Source of the DNA: Trigonopsis variabilis | Taxonomy: Eukaryota; Ascomycota; Trigonopsidomycetes; Trigonopsidales; Trigonopsidaceae | Reading direction: 5' to 3' | NCBI GenBank assembly: GCA_003707065.3 | Contig: PPXM03000001.1 | Span: 1,612,001-1,676,000 of the forward strand | Length of the DNA: 64,000 bases | Shown: in pieces, positions 1-10,981 of the stretch | Position numbering within the stretch: position 1 is the stretch's first letter | How the letters are laid out: every line of letters starts with the position of its first letter | Position numbers and translations under genes: made by a program | Notes under the pieces: generated by a model | Database searches by the model: none | What the model was told of the DNA's origin: nothing | What the model saw: the letters and a program-made list of their open reading frames with translations, nothing else

Positions 1-229
1 CAGACTAGAGACGAGACGAAGAAGTAGTATAGTGTGAGATTGTTCTTTCGGCAATGGTAGCCACCCCCACCTAGAATGTATCGATCGATTACCGATAACA
101 GAGCTCACGTGACGTGGAGATGACGTGCTCGCAGAGAGAAATTGACAAAGGGGAGTCGTCCGACGAGTGGAATGATTTATTCAAAAGCTTATTTATTGCG
201 GTTTCGGTATTAATCTCGGCAGTTGAGTA
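1..229. other. Intergenic/promoter segment
   Basis: No gene is visible. The segment is the upstream region of the 2OG-Fe(II) oxygenase and contains the shared CACGTGACGTG-type motif annotated separately at 102-116. Confidence 0.6.
102..116 (+). promoter_or_regulatory. Shared E-box/CRE composite motif, copy 1
   Basis: The 15-mer AGCTCACGTGACGTG lies 113 bp before the ATG of the 2OG oxygenase. It contains a palindromic CACGTG (bHLH type, as for Cbf1/Pho4-class factors) overlapping TGACGT (bZIP/CRE type). The same 15 bases recur at 2935-2949, upstream of the convergent hydrolase gene. Binding of any factor is inference. Confidence 0.5.
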
Positions 230-1360
230 ATGACGATCGAATCTCTTCCCATTCTGGATCTGGCCCTTGCTGAGGACCCCAAGACCAAACCCCAGTTCCT
301 ACATGATCTTCGAGAAGCCCTGTTTAGGATAGGCTTTCTTTACTTGATTAACCATGGTGTTGAAGACTTGGCTCGAACGCTGATGGAGCGTGCGCCGAGT
401 CTGTTTACCATCCCTCAAGAGGCCAAAGATGCGGTGGATATGATCAATAGCCCATATTTCGTGGGATATACGAAACTTGGAGCCGAGACGACAGCCTTTA
501 ACAAAGATTTCAGGGAGCAGTACGACTTTGGATCAGCAACCAAGACGATTTATCAGCCTGGCGACCCTGAGTGGAGGCGCATTGAAGGCCCCAGCATGTT
601 TCCTCAAGATCCTTCGATCCCAGACGTCGAGCAGTTGATCAAGACGTACCTGAGTGAGATGAACAAACTCTCTACTCGATTTCTAGAACTCGTCTCTGAA
701 AGTCTAAATCTTCCTCCTGATACGTTAGGGCAGTTCACCGGTCACATGAATCGAATGAAGATAGTGCGATACCCCCAGATCATATACGACGAACAGGAAA
801 CATCAGCCAGTGACAAGGCCATCAAAGCTAAGTCGTTGACGCTTCACGACGGACATAAAGCCCAAGGTGTCGGCCCCCACAAAGACTCTTCCAATCTCTT
901 CACGTTTGTCTTACAAGATGAAGTGGGTGGCTTAGAAGTTTTATCTTCCAATGGTTCTTGGATCCCTGCTACTCCCATGAAAGACTCGTTTGTGGTCAAT
1001 ATCGCTCAAGGATTCGAGGCGTTGACGGGAGGACGATGCGGAGCTACGACCCATCAAGTGGTATCGCCAGGAAATGTTGAACGGTACTCAATTCCTTACT
1101 TCCATGGCGTGCGGATGACTCTGACGCAGCAAGAGGTAGAGAACCAGCTCAAATTCATCGTTGACAAGATCCCTGAGCCCGTCGACCAGAAAAAGAGAGA
1201 GGTTGACGTCCCCAGTGAATTTATCCAGCCAGAATTTGCATGCTTTGGAGAAGCTCATCTTCGCAATCGCATTGTCAGCCATAAAGATGTCGGGGAAAGG
1301 TGGTACCCCCAGTTGTATAAAAAATATGTCACGGATAAGGGATTACAAAAGAACGACTAG
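230..1360 (+). CDS. 2-oxoglutarate/Fe(II)-dependent oxygenase, isopenicillin N synthase-like
   Basis: Single-exon gene for 376 residues, the usual size for the isopenicillin N synthase-like 2OG oxygenase superfamily. The N-terminal half matches the DIOX_N domain. The C-terminal jelly roll carries the iron ligands H217-x-D219 (in GPHKDSS) and H275 (in TTHQVVSPGN), and the 2-oxoglutarate-binding R285-x-S287 in RYSIPYF, so all catalytic residues are present. Family members oxidise small molecules or amino-acid derivatives in the cytosol; fission yeast Isp7 is a relative of this class. The substrate cannot be read from sequence. The gene converges on the alpha/beta hydrolase at 1437-2711, with only 76 bp between the stops, and the two upstream regions share a 15-mer, hinting at co-regulation. 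Confidence 0.88.
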   Translation: MTIESLPILDLALAEDPKTKPQFLHDLREALFRIGFLYLINHGVEDLARTLMERAPSLFTIPQEAKDAVDMINSPYFVGYTKLGAETTAFNKDFREQYDFGSATKTIYQPGDPEWRRIEGPSMFPQDPSIPDVEQLIKTYLSEMNKLSTRFLELVSESLNLPPDTLGQFTGHMNRMKIVRYPQIIYDEQETSASDKAIKAKSLTLHDGHKAQGVGPHKDSSNLFTFVLQDEVGGLEVLSSNGSWIPATPMKDSFVVNIAQGFEALTGGRCGATTHQVVSPGNVERYSIPYFHGVRMTLTQQEVENQLKFIVDKIPEPVDQKKREVDVPSEFIQPEFACFGEAHLRNRIVSHKDVGERWYPQLYKKYVTDKGLQKND

Positions 1361-1436
1361 GAATGTTAATATAAAATGATAATCAGCCTCAGTGTTTTCA
1401 ATCATCGTCCCAACTAGCATAACATCATCATCAAGA

Positions 1437-2711
1437 TCAGCATGATAGCGTATTCAGCTCCAAAATCGCAACCAGTAGTTCATCGGCCGCCTCGGTGGCG
1501 ATATTGTGGCCCACCGAAGGCAATCGCACAACATCATACATATAAGGAAAGTGGATTTTCTGTTCGTTGATAAATTTTTCAGGGGCATCGGGCGTTGCGT
1601 TTTCAGTTATGGATCCCTTGTCTCCGGTCTGAATCGATTCATCGGTGTAAATAGCCACTCCGGATGACAAACCAAAGAAGGCCCTGGTGGGAACAGTGAT
1701 GGTCTTCATGTTTGCTATCTTTCTCTCCATTTCCTCGTACTGTTCATCTCCCGCGGTGTTGCCAAAGCGGACGCGATAAGAATGGATGACGACATCGACA
1801 AAGTCGGGATTCTCAAACGACTTTGCCGTTTCTTCAAATTCATCATTTGTAAATCTCCATGAAGGAGACCAGGACTTCCATAATAGCTTACATAGCGCCT
1901 TTCGGTTTTGTTTCAATCCTTCCCGCCCGCGTTCCATATTGAAATACCACTGGTACCAGAGCTTCTGTTCTTCTTCTGGTAAAATAGGCAATTGCATAGT
2001 TTCAATGTGATGAATGTTGAATCCTTCTCCTGTCACTAGCCCTCGAACCCGGTCCGGATAAAGCCCTGCCACAATGCAGGCAGCTCGTCCACCCCAGTCG
2101 AAGCCCACAAGCAGAGCGCAGTCAATCTTCAAAGCATCCATTAGTTCAAGCAAATCTGATGCGAGTGCAGCCTGTTGTCCGCTTCTTAGAGTATTCTCAG
2201 ACAGAAACCGAGTCGGTCCGTATCCTCGTAAGTACGGAACAATTACTCGATAACTCAAGAACGATTGAGCCCACAAAGTCTCTGTCGACGCCGAAGCCGA
2301 GTAATGAGTGTCCAATGCCTTGACCAATTTATCATAGCACCGGGGGTCATAGGGAAACCCATGAAGAAGGATGATCACGTTGCTGCTATCACTCGTCCCA
2401 CTCTCCTCGTAACAGATCTCCAAATTCTTGGTCTTTACAAATTTCTTTTTCGACAAAGGGGGACCGCTAGGCGCATTCTTTGCGGTTCCTGTTGACATTC
2501 CACTCGGCGGCATCCACGGATAGGCTTGGGATAAGTGCAAGCGCTTGTGACCGGGAACCCTATCTGAGAATGTCATTGACGTTGCGCACGTAGCAACGAC
2601 GCTGAAGACGGTGAAGCTCATCGTATCGCTCAGTAACGATAAGCTCAACATCCGGGCAGTCCACCGGTACTTGTCGACGAACGAAACCAAGGAGAAATGA
2701 GCAATGACCAT
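1437..2711 (-). CDS. Alpha/beta hydrolase of the epoxide hydrolase type
   Basis: A 424-residue open frame with the alpha/beta hydrolase core. The oxyanion-hole motif HGFP is at 117-120, the nucleophile elbow VGFDWGG places Asp205 as nucleophile (Asp rather than Ser, as in soluble epoxide hydrolases and haloalkane dehalogenases), and the catalytic His is H402 in VGHN near the C terminus. The first ~90 residues are poorly conserved; residues 21-48 are hydrophobic and could be a signal anchor, or translation may start at a later Met (31 or 72). The likely reaction is hydrolysis of an epoxide to a diol; the natural substrate is unknown. It faces the 2OG oxygenase tail-to-tail. Confidence 0.75.
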   Translation of the reverse strand: MVIAHFSLVSFVDKYRWTARMLSLSLLSDTMSFTVFSVVATCATSMTFSDRVPGHKRLHLSQAYPWMPPSGMSTGTAKNAPSGPPLSKKKFVKTKNLEICYEESGTSDSSNVIILLHGFPYDPRCYDKLVKALDTHYSASASTETLWAQSFLSYRVIVPYLRGYGPTRFLSENTLRSGQQAALASDLLELMDALKIDCALLVGFDWGGRAACIVAGLYPDRVRGLVTGEGFNIHHIETMQLPILPEEEQKLWYQWYFNMERGREGLKQNRKALCKLLWKSWSPSWRFTNDEFEETAKSFENPDFVDVVIHSYRVRFGNTAGDEQYEEMERKIANMKTITVPTRAFFGLSSGVAIYTDESIQTGDKGSITENATPDAPEKFINEQKIHFPYMYDVVRLPSVGHNIATEAADELLVAILELNTLSC

Positions 2712-3387
2712 ACACGATTAACACATTTCATGATAGCTGAAAGAAATGAATAAAGTGTTGAGCAGCAAGGTCACCGTTTCACCAAGAAAGGCCTTAACAT
2801 TATGAAGACGCAATTTCATACCTGTTTCGGTCCACTATTCACCTGGTCAGTCCTAAATGTTGCTATAAATTAGTATATGTAATTGTCTATCCTTTAAGGT
2901 TCCTGTGCATAGCCCATCAAGACTCTCCCTCTGAAGCTCACGTGACGTGCCCTGGAAGCAGAGAAAGACCGTGCAATTGTCAATTACAGCTAGTTGTATG
3001 CACTCAGGTTATATAATATATCTGTGAGACCAAGTAGAATATTGAATGAAGCCAGGATTAGCGGTCTAGATGGAGAATATCCATTGTCACCACATGGCCT
3101 TGCCTAAGGTGCCTTTCGACACCGCCTTACGTTTATGATTGGTGCCATGATCTCGCCAGGGACATTCATTTTGATAATGCACATTGGATCACCATTAAAT
3201 CGCGACAAAATAAGACGACTCTTCACTGTGTGCACTAGTCATCCCTCGCCATGCTTCGCCGAATCCCTTCCCGATACCTTTGTAATGCCGTCCTTTCCAC
3301 TTGTCCTACATAGTTTCCATCCCTATCTCTCTGCAGTCCTTTGCATCTCGAAATCGGCCTTCATCGTATGATCAGCAGACATGTCAT
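2712..3387. other. Intergenic region between hydrolase and SUS1
   Basis: AT-rich, with no convincing gene; short open frames on the plus strand (for example 3135-3371) have no recognisable features. It holds the hydrolase promoter, including the shared 15-mer at 2935-2949, and the 3' flank of SUS1. Confidence 0.5.
2935..2949 (+). promoter_or_regulatory. Shared E-box/CRE composite motif, copy 2
   Basis: AGCTCACGTGACGTG, identical over 15 bases to 102-116, located 224 bp upstream of the minus-strand hydrolase start. Beyond the 15-mer the two contexts diverge, although both are followed by a GCAGAGA-like stretch. Confidence 0.5.
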
Positions 3388-3788
3388 CTAGATAGAGACC
3401 TTGTCTTGGAGAAATTGTCGGATCTGGGAGAGAATTTCCTGCTTGACATCCCCAGGAAGCAGTTCTTTTGTTAGAAAACATGATTCTCACTCTATCTACC
3501 TATGGCCTTGGGCTCTACTTGAGCAAGTAGCGAGTCAAAGGAAAGATTTTCCTGTTCTTGGGCACAATCTCTTCATCAGCATTATTAGTCGTCGTGATAA
3601 GCTCACCTCGAGCGTACTCTCCTAGCCGATCATACCATCCCTTCTCCTCTAGCTTGACCCGAAGCAAATTCGATATCCTCTCGGTCAGTCTTTCCGATTT
3701 CCTGGGTTTGCTCTTACCGATCATATTCGCCAGACTCTATAAACTTCTGATGAATAGAAATTCTCGTGTCATCTGCCTTATCCGCCAT
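3388..3788 (-). CDS. SUS1: Sus1/ENY2, SAGA deubiquitinase module and TREX-2 subunit
   Basis: Four exons joined by eye: 3788-3718, 3677-3607, 3556-3500 and 3464-3388, giving 91 residues (yeast Sus1 is 96). The product begins MADKADDTRISIHQKFIESG, continues with RISNLLRVKLEEKGW and LLAQVEPKA, and ends LSQIRQFLQDKVSI, matching the five-helix Sus1/ENY2 fold along its whole length. The family works in nuclear histone H2B deubiquitination (SAGA) and mRNA export at the pore (TREX-2). Introns are 40, 50 and 35 nt; the last carries a CTAAC branch site only five bases before the exon. The second intron has a less clear branch site, so its exact borders are the least certain part. No single open frame covers the gene, so simple ORF calling misses it. 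Confidence 0.88.
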
Positions 3789-4021
3789 GACCTCTAGTTT
3801 TCTAGTAAACCGCCAGGCGTTCACAGTGGTCGTGGTTCGTTGCGCGGCACGTGATATTGACAGAGTGTAGCGCTTTCCCAGGGAGCTGGGTGGATTGCCC
3901 GCGACTCTGGCTACGAACGGGACAGTATGAGTTAGAATCCAACAAGAGAAATTTAAACTCTCCTTATTATGCCCAATGTATATATGCTTCATTAAATGCA
4001 CTATCGGCGCCCTGCCAGTGC

Positions 4022-5683
4022 CTATCTTCCCCCTTTTTTAGCCTTGCCTTTTCCTCTAACCTGCTTGGGAGCCCCATGGCCTGTTTGCTTAAGATGATCA
4101 AACAGCTTGTTCCTGCTGAGGAATATAGAACCACAGGTGACGCACTTGCTGTCGCCTCCATTCTTGGGGTTGTCCAAGTTTTTCTTAATCCTCTTTTCCT
4201 TGGCTTTTGTCAGCTTGATCCCTCCTCGTCCCGAGACCTTGTAAGACTGCCCGTCTCCATTTAGCCCAGCCAATTCAGCCTCGATATCTCCAACCGTTGG
4301 ACGTTTCTGTAAGCTGTCATCTTCATCTTCATCTTCATCTTCAATGCTTCCCTTATCAGACACTTCTTGATCGCTGGGCTCAGGGGCTCCCGGTGTAACA
4401 GGTAAATCGTCCTTGTCTATCCCTTCAGCTTTATCAGATGCTTCCTGGTCAATTTCTCCCTCAATGTTAGCCCTGTCTATCTGGGTTGGCTTGTTTTCGT
4501 CGGTTTCACTAAGATCCATGTTTGACATTTCGTCAACCACGCTCTCAGCACCTGACAGTGATCCATCGTCTAGTCCTAACTCGATGCCCTCTCGGATAAG
4601 CTCCCTTCGTAATCGCCGAACGGCTTTTTGATGCTTTTTACTCTTTTCGTGAGCCAGGAATTGCTTTTCATTTTTGAATATCTTGTTGCAAGCCACGCAT
4701 TCGTACTCCTCCGCGATAGACTCTTCAGAAGAGTATCCGTCTTGGCCGTCTACTTCTTCTTCTTGTATCTTTGCCCATTCGGGTTCAAGATAGGCGTCGC
4801 GACGAGCCGCATGCGCAGCAAGATCTCTGCGTCGTTGTTCTTTGGAAGCTTCAAGAGCTTCTTGTTGTCGCTCTTCCTCACTCTGCTTATTTGCCTTGGC
4901 ACGAGGATCGCGCTTCCTTATGAAGGCAACGTATTCCCGTACTGTATCATTGTACTCCTTTTTAGCACTATCCCGTAACCTCTTATTCTCTTTTTCCATT
5001 GCCCTCCTCACCCTCCGATCAGGCGCATCTGAGTAACGAAATTTATCAGCCCAGGAGAAGTCCTGGCACGTGTTGAAAGAGTTCCAAGCGGAATAAAATG
5101 GTCGGACGTGGTATTTCCATGAGGACGTAGAGTCTCCAAATCCTGGCAATGGCTCTATGTCTTCACCATAGTACTCCTGTACCTCTCGCTCTTGTCGAGA
5201 AATCTCTGAAAATACTTTTCTTGCCACTGCGTAAAAGCCCTCTTCAGAGTCGTCCACTTTCCTGTACAAGGATGGGTCGAAAAACCTCAATAGTTCATTC
5301 ACTCGTACGCTATGTGGAGGCCCTGAACTAGGCGTTCCCGTTCCAGATTCGTTGTAGCCACCAGTTTCTCCATAAAGAATCTGCTCGCGATGGGAATCAT
5401 ACCATGCTCTCTTTTGCAGTTAGTATTAATCATGCAGGTACCTTCATACCTCGTCTGGATCCGACAAAACCTCGTATGCATTCTGAATCAACTGAAACTG
5501 TTCTGCAGCCTCTGCTTCTTTACCATGATTCCGATCGGGATGATAGACCAGAGCTTGCTTTCGATAAGCCTTCTTGATTTCATCGCCACTTGCGCTCCGC
5601 TCGACCCCCAAAAGCTCATAATAGCAGACTTTAGCAGGCTCGGCTGTATCCCCTGCCGTTTGAGAACTTTGGTTAGCTCCCAT
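4022..5683 (-). CDS. JJJ1: Jjj1-type J-domain co-chaperone with two C2H2 fingers
   Basis: Two exons, 5683-5450 and 5410-4022, separated by a 39-nt intron (GTATGAAG at the 5' end, TACTAAC near the 3' end), giving 540 residues. The J domain occupies about 20-80 with the HPD motif at 48-50. A charged, helical middle follows, then a C2H2 finger near 316-338 (CVAC...H...H) and a second near 502-524 (CVTC...H...H), and a basic tail. This order is that of yeast Jjj1 and human DNAJC21, the Hsp70 partner that helps remove Arx1 and recycle factors from cytoplasmic pre-60S ribosomes. An acidic stretch (DEDEDEDD) precedes the second finger. It is followed 233 bp downstream by SUS1 on the same strand. Confidence 0.92.
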
Positions 5684-5966
5684 AACCTCGAATAGGTGTC
5701 AAGATAGCGAGAAGCTGTCGTGGAATCGTTACCTTGCCCGAGAATTTTGAATTGGGACGTTACAAAATTCTGATCGCAGGGCATCGCACGCTTCATATTA
5801 GTCTGCTACTACACCAGCGATCTTTCACAAGTTTAAACGAACAAGTACTACTACATGTTGTTAGAGAAGAGGGAATAACCAAACAGCCTAATACTCTACG
5901 TCCACGGCGGTGGAAACAAAGAAACCGAACGTAAACGCCTATCATACAATTAGTCTATCTCATATC

Positions 5967-7550
5967 TTAGTCCGCCTCAAAGACAATAATATCATCGATA
6001 TAACTATCGGCTTTCTTCCAGATATCTTGCGGGACATTGAATGATCCTGGTTGGCTTTGTGGAGAAGGATTAGAAGCGTCATGGTACTAGAAGGTTAGAC
6101 GTGCTCTCCTTGAGTTAATGCTCACCTGCTGTAAGACTGGTTTTGGAAGGGCAGTGACGATATCAGCGACGATGGTCAAAGAGCACCGTTCAATAGTTTC
6201 TATCTTTGATAAGCTCTTTGTACCGCTTTGATCGGTGACACTCTCTGATTGATTCTGTCTGAAAATTTCAGCAGTCATCTTGAAAAGGTCACCCCGGATT
6301 TCATTCATACGTGGAAGAAACATCTTGTGTTTGCGGTTTATCTGAGCAAGCGACTTAAAGGCATCATTAAAAAGCTATGGGTTAGAAATAAATTTCAGAG
6401 TGGAATATACCATGGATATCATATCTTGCATGACAGACAGAAACTCGTCTTTCAGCGTCGCAGAGGACCAGCCATATTTCCATAAGTCCAAAGACTGAAA
6501 TGCCACCTTTGGGCGGTCAACAGCGGGAACATATATTTTTTCTTGATTGTTCGTAAAGCAGCGTAACATAAGCGAGTGCAAAGTGTCTGACACTTGAAGA
6601 GAGCATGCTTCAACAAAAGCAGAAGAGATGAAATGAGCCAAAATCTGGACCAAAGTCTTGGGATCTTTCTCCTTGTTCTCGTCATGGGCCAGTAGATCTT
6701 CGGGGTCAAAGTCATAGAATGGTTTCGAGGTTTGCCCACCGGGCTGTTCACCCAAAGCAAAAGCAACCCCAACGATAACAAACAAGTAGGGAATCGCATC
6801 GGTCAGAAAAAAGGGCAGAGCCTCATAGCTGGTAGGCTGTGGTATTCCATTCCATCTGAAAAACGAATACTGCTGCAGGTCCTTGATCTCGTGACCATGG
6901 ACTCGATCAAAATGGGGACTCAGGGTATTCCACGTTGGTAACCACTTCTTATTTCTATCTGCTTGTGCTCCATAGTATATTGCAATTTCCTCAGGCTCAT
7001 AATATATTTCTTCACCATCAATTGTGAATACTTCCAAGTCTGTAATTAGCCGCCTTAGGGACCTTTCCACCGGTGTTGGTTTCCTTGTCTTCTCTTCGCG
7101 ATGCAGCTCGGGCCTAAGGAATGCCATCTCTGTTTCATATCCATACCGCCCAACTTCCAATAGAGCGAAGATTCCAGGCGCGTATTTATGTCGACAAGTT
7201 ACCAATATACAAAATTCGCCCAATAGCTTAAACATTGAGTAATTCGGGAAATAGCATTTGGTTATATCAAACAAGAGTTCTTTCTGTGGATCGTAATCAT
7301 CTAATTGGCGATTCAGTCCATAGATGACTTGTTCATAAGCGCGCAGTTCTTTATACATCTCCACAAACGACTTTACACCTTCGCGTTGCCCATTGAAGGA
7401 GTAATCAAGTATTAAATTAGTCACGCACCAGTGAAAATACTCCAGTATCATGATAATTTCGTAGCATTTTTCCCATCTTGCTTCTTTACTGAGTTCACCC
7501 GAAGAGCGTTTCCCACCATTCCCGGACGCCGGTAAGGAAGACTCCGACAT
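5967..7550 (-). CDS. Unrecognised conserved-looking protein, 502 residues
   Basis: Three exons, 7550-6411, 6374-6126 and 6086-5967, with introns of 36 and 39 nt that both carry CTAAC just before the 3' AG. The frames join cleanly to 502 residues. The composition is that of a folded, mostly helical, soluble protein, rich in aromatic residues (Tyr, Trp, Phe). One hydrophobic segment near residue 265-280 (IPYLFVIVGVAFALG) could be a membrane segment or a buried helix. The C terminus is acidic, ending IIVFEAD. I do not recognise a family; peroxins 3 and 16 were considered and not supported. It lies between JJJ1 and VID27 in a run of minus-strand housekeeping genes. Confidence 0.75.
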
Positions 7551-8281
7551 TGTAGTATACCTACGCCGGTGCTGTTAGTGCCCTTTGCGTATGGGTCCAA
7601 GGGAAGTCAAGCACGATGCGATTGGCTCAGATGGCTGCCGTCTATTGATGTTGAAGCTCGTCGAGTTATAGTAACGCTGCGATTGTGTAACGGTTAATGT
7701 ACTCAGCGAGTACGTCCTGGTATATTCTTATTACACTACCACTTGAAATAGGAATCAATTAATTCAAACATAATACCCTGGTCTTCTGAAGGTTACGACT
7801 CATCAAGTAGAATTAGAGGGGGCAATTATCATGGAACAGCCGGAAGTGCTCGTTAGAGATGGACATGAGAGCCAGTTTGCAGGCTTCTCTTATAAGGCTT
7901 TAACAAGCTCCAAAATGGTGGAACCCTCCTCATAATGAATATCTACCACAATCTTTGGTGAAATATGTTACTAGCCTGTCCAAGCACCTATCAGAACGCT
8001 CCGCTACACCAGACTTCATCTGATTATACAACTCGCTACTTTACATCTATCCTCATGTCCTCAAATCCAACCAGCTGTTTACAATATGTGGTCAGGTAAG
8101 ATTGTCATCACAATTCAGTATGCATCTCACCAGTAAGCTTTCAACCACAGTATTGTTTGCTCATCCAATTGTCTCTCAACCTCCAAGCACGTACATCATT
8201 CATCTGCAATCAGCTGTCTTGACATACATATAGTCACAACTCCACATATCATACTCTCATATCATTATCAAGTCTTAGGTC
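7551..8281. other. Intergenic region
   Basis: Upstream region of the 502-aa gene and 3' flank of VID27. AT-rich with no coding signal or RNA gene that I can recognise. Confidence 0.5.
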
Positions 8282-10693
8282 TTAAAACGGGCTGTTCACA
8301 ATGCTATTGCGAGCGCTCCGGGCGAATCTCCGCACAGGAGTTGCTATTGATTCTCGTGTAGGCTTGCGCAGGCTTTGCTTATTCACCATTCCTACTTCAT
8401 TCTCCAGGGCCACAATCACGTTTTTGTCACTACCAAACCGGAAATTGTCCGCAGTAACCTTGTCTGAATAGCGTTTGAGAACATAGGGTATTGGATCACC
8501 GCGAAGAACTTTTTTGAACGACCAAGTTATCACAAACGGACCAGAACTAGACACAATAGTCGTCTCTTTGGCCCCGACACCGGTGTTAAAATGAGCTGCA
8601 GTCAGACACAAAGGAGTTTTGGTCTCAATTTGCATCGCAGCGACATGCTCAGGGCTGATCTGCAACCGTTTGGGTCGTGGTTTAGAGTCCTTTCCAAAGC
8701 TGGCCTTGAATCCCAAGCTTCCCTCATTCTTGCCGTCTTTGATCATGGAATCAATCAACAAGAGGTAGGTCTTGCATGTAGCCAACACCCATCGTCCATC
8801 AGCCGACGTATCCAATCCAAGGATAGGCTCACCAAGAGCCGGAATAGCAGTCTTGGCTCTAATACCCACTCTGTCATAGAGACGAATATCCCCTTTGTCA
8901 GAAGCAACTGCAATGAACCCTAGTTCAGTGGAACTCAAAGCTGAGAAGGCATTATTAGTAGCATATTGTTTGAACTGGCTATCAGCCACTTTAGCACCCG
9001 CAAGACGAGGGTCAACCTTGAATAAACTATTCTTGGATATTCCCAAGAACGTCTGTTCGCCCGTTAACTGGGAGAATTTCGCTGACGGAGCGAAAGATTT
9101 GACAGCCAAACCATCCCTCACTTGCCATTCGTCGACAATCTTGCCGTATTCAATGTCCATCCGATACAGTGACTCCAGATTCTTATCGTCCTGTACAATC
9201 ATCGACCGATCTTCAGTATGAAGCATGACTTTTTTCGGAGAGATACCTTTACCGCCAGTCGTGTGCAGTTTATCGATTGTGGCAGCATATTCGAGCCTGT
9301 TATTATCAGCGTGCTTGAATACCCCGATTTTATCCCCTCGGATGACGAATGATCGATCATTTTTAGTTCCAACAGCCAACTGACTGTTTTTACCCTCACC
9401 AATAAACCTATCATCAATCTCTTCATCTTCATCACTATCATAAGCCTGTTTAACACCAGGGGTTTGTTTGGGTTCAGGCTCTGTCTCAGGCTCTGTCTCT
9501 GAATCCGTCTCCGAATCTGGCTCATCGACTGCGTCACGCATCTCCAGGTCTTGAAATGCCTCGATGACATATTCACGGTCTTGCTCAGTGGTCTTGGCCC
9601 ACCTTTGTTTATTCAGTGACTCCCAGAGACCTCTCATCAGACCTTCTTGGAACCGTTCGAGGGAATCGGCATCTTTGAATTTCAGCAGCCATGACACAGC
9701 GGACGTTTCAGAGAAAAAGTTGAAAATAAAGGCCAGATGTTCATAGTTGAACACCGGATTCATTTCAGGCGTTAATTCGACACTGAGGAACGGCTTTCCG
9801 TTAAACTTTACGTCTAGCCAATACCTCCAATCACCCGTATCAGTGACTGATGCCTCGACAGAATTGGCCTGGATTATAAATGACTCCTTGTTGGGATCGA
9901 AGAGGTGAACTTCACAAGTCTCTTGAGTCAACACCGTCTCATCCGGCTTCTTTTCGTATGCTAAAGGGACAGCTTGTAGAGAGCTTTTGGGACTAGATAA
10001 GGAGGTCGGAGCAATCTGTCGCACGGGTGTCCTAGTGTCCGACTTCCTAGCGGTTTTCTTCGGGGTAGACGACTGAGAAACCGACGGTCGTCGCGACAAG
10101 TCATTCTTTTCTACCCACTTCTCATAATAGTCATCGCTTGACTCTGGAACAACAAATTCCTCCAGATTTTCGTCTCCATCATTAGGAGGCAGCTTCTTGT
10201 ACTTCCTTTCATATTGACATATAAGTAGTGTCCTAAAGAACTTATCAATCAAAGACTGCGGTACCGATTTATCAATAACAAACTTATACCAGCTATTAGC
10301 TTCCTCAGATAAATCTTTCCACACTAAACCTTCGCGCTGATCCTCTTTTTCAGTGATCAGTTGAATGCAGAGCGATTCATCAATCAGATATTCATCTTCG
10401 TCTTTGATTTCATTCTCATCTTCTGAGTCCTCTTCCAGCTGGTCTTCTCCTTCCTCGTAGATCCGCTCAATAACCAGTTGATAATGATGGGCAAGGCTGG
10501 TCCCTTGGATCTTCAAAGATGAATCTTTAAATCTATCTTTGTTACTATGGTATTCTTGAGAAAGAACTTACATGCACTCGGAATAGCCACGCGGGGAAGC
10601 CAGTGATCTAACCAGATGGAATTCTCCACTGGGCAAATTGATAACTGATTGGTCACCTGATGCAGCTCCCCATAGCTTTTTAATGATATTCAT
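8282..10693 (-). CDS. VID27: Vid27-family WD-like protein
   Basis: Two exons, 10693-10572 and 10532-8282, with a 39-nt intron (GTAAGTTC ... GTAACAAAGATAG); 790 residues, close to the 782 of yeast Vid27. Exon 1 encodes MNIIKKLWGAASG, and the join reads ECIFKDSSLKIQG, matching the family N terminus. The N-terminal PH-like region spans roughly 1-330, interrupted by acidic low-complexity stretches; a long Glu/Asp/Ser/Thr run near 390-420 precedes the C-terminal VID27 beta-propeller. The family is cytoplasmic and linked in yeast to vacuole import and degradation of gluconeogenic enzymes, with a poorly defined biochemical role. The first in-frame start of the large exon is not an ATG, which supports the upstream exon. 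Confidence 0.9.
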
Positions 10694-10981
10694 CGATCAA
10701 ACGAGATTAAAAGTGGCAAAGGAATCAAGTGCTTCTTTGTTTTGTTTTGTTGGGAGTTTGTCGTTCACCCATGACAACCACGTTCACCAATCCTGGGGGG
10801 CGAAGAATGCAGCTTGTCATCGACCATTTTGATCGTAAGGAGCTTGAAGGTCGCCAAGTACGTATTCTTTGTATTATACATGTGGCTCTTTCTCGCACTT
10901 AGCGTATTCCTGTTTGGTCTACGGTACTTTCACTATAGTTGTTAATATTAACATGTTGACCAGCCCGTCAAACTATCCTGT

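Noticed and set aside
3135-3371. 78-codon plus-strand open frame upstream of SUS1's 3' end
   Set aside because: Low-complexity hydrophobic translation without a coherent signal peptide or domain, in AT-rich intergenic DNA.
5967-7550. Pex16 or Pex3 peroxin identity for the 502-aa protein
   Set aside because: The motifs and C-terminal signature expected of these peroxins are missing; similarity was only in general hydrophobic/aromatic character.
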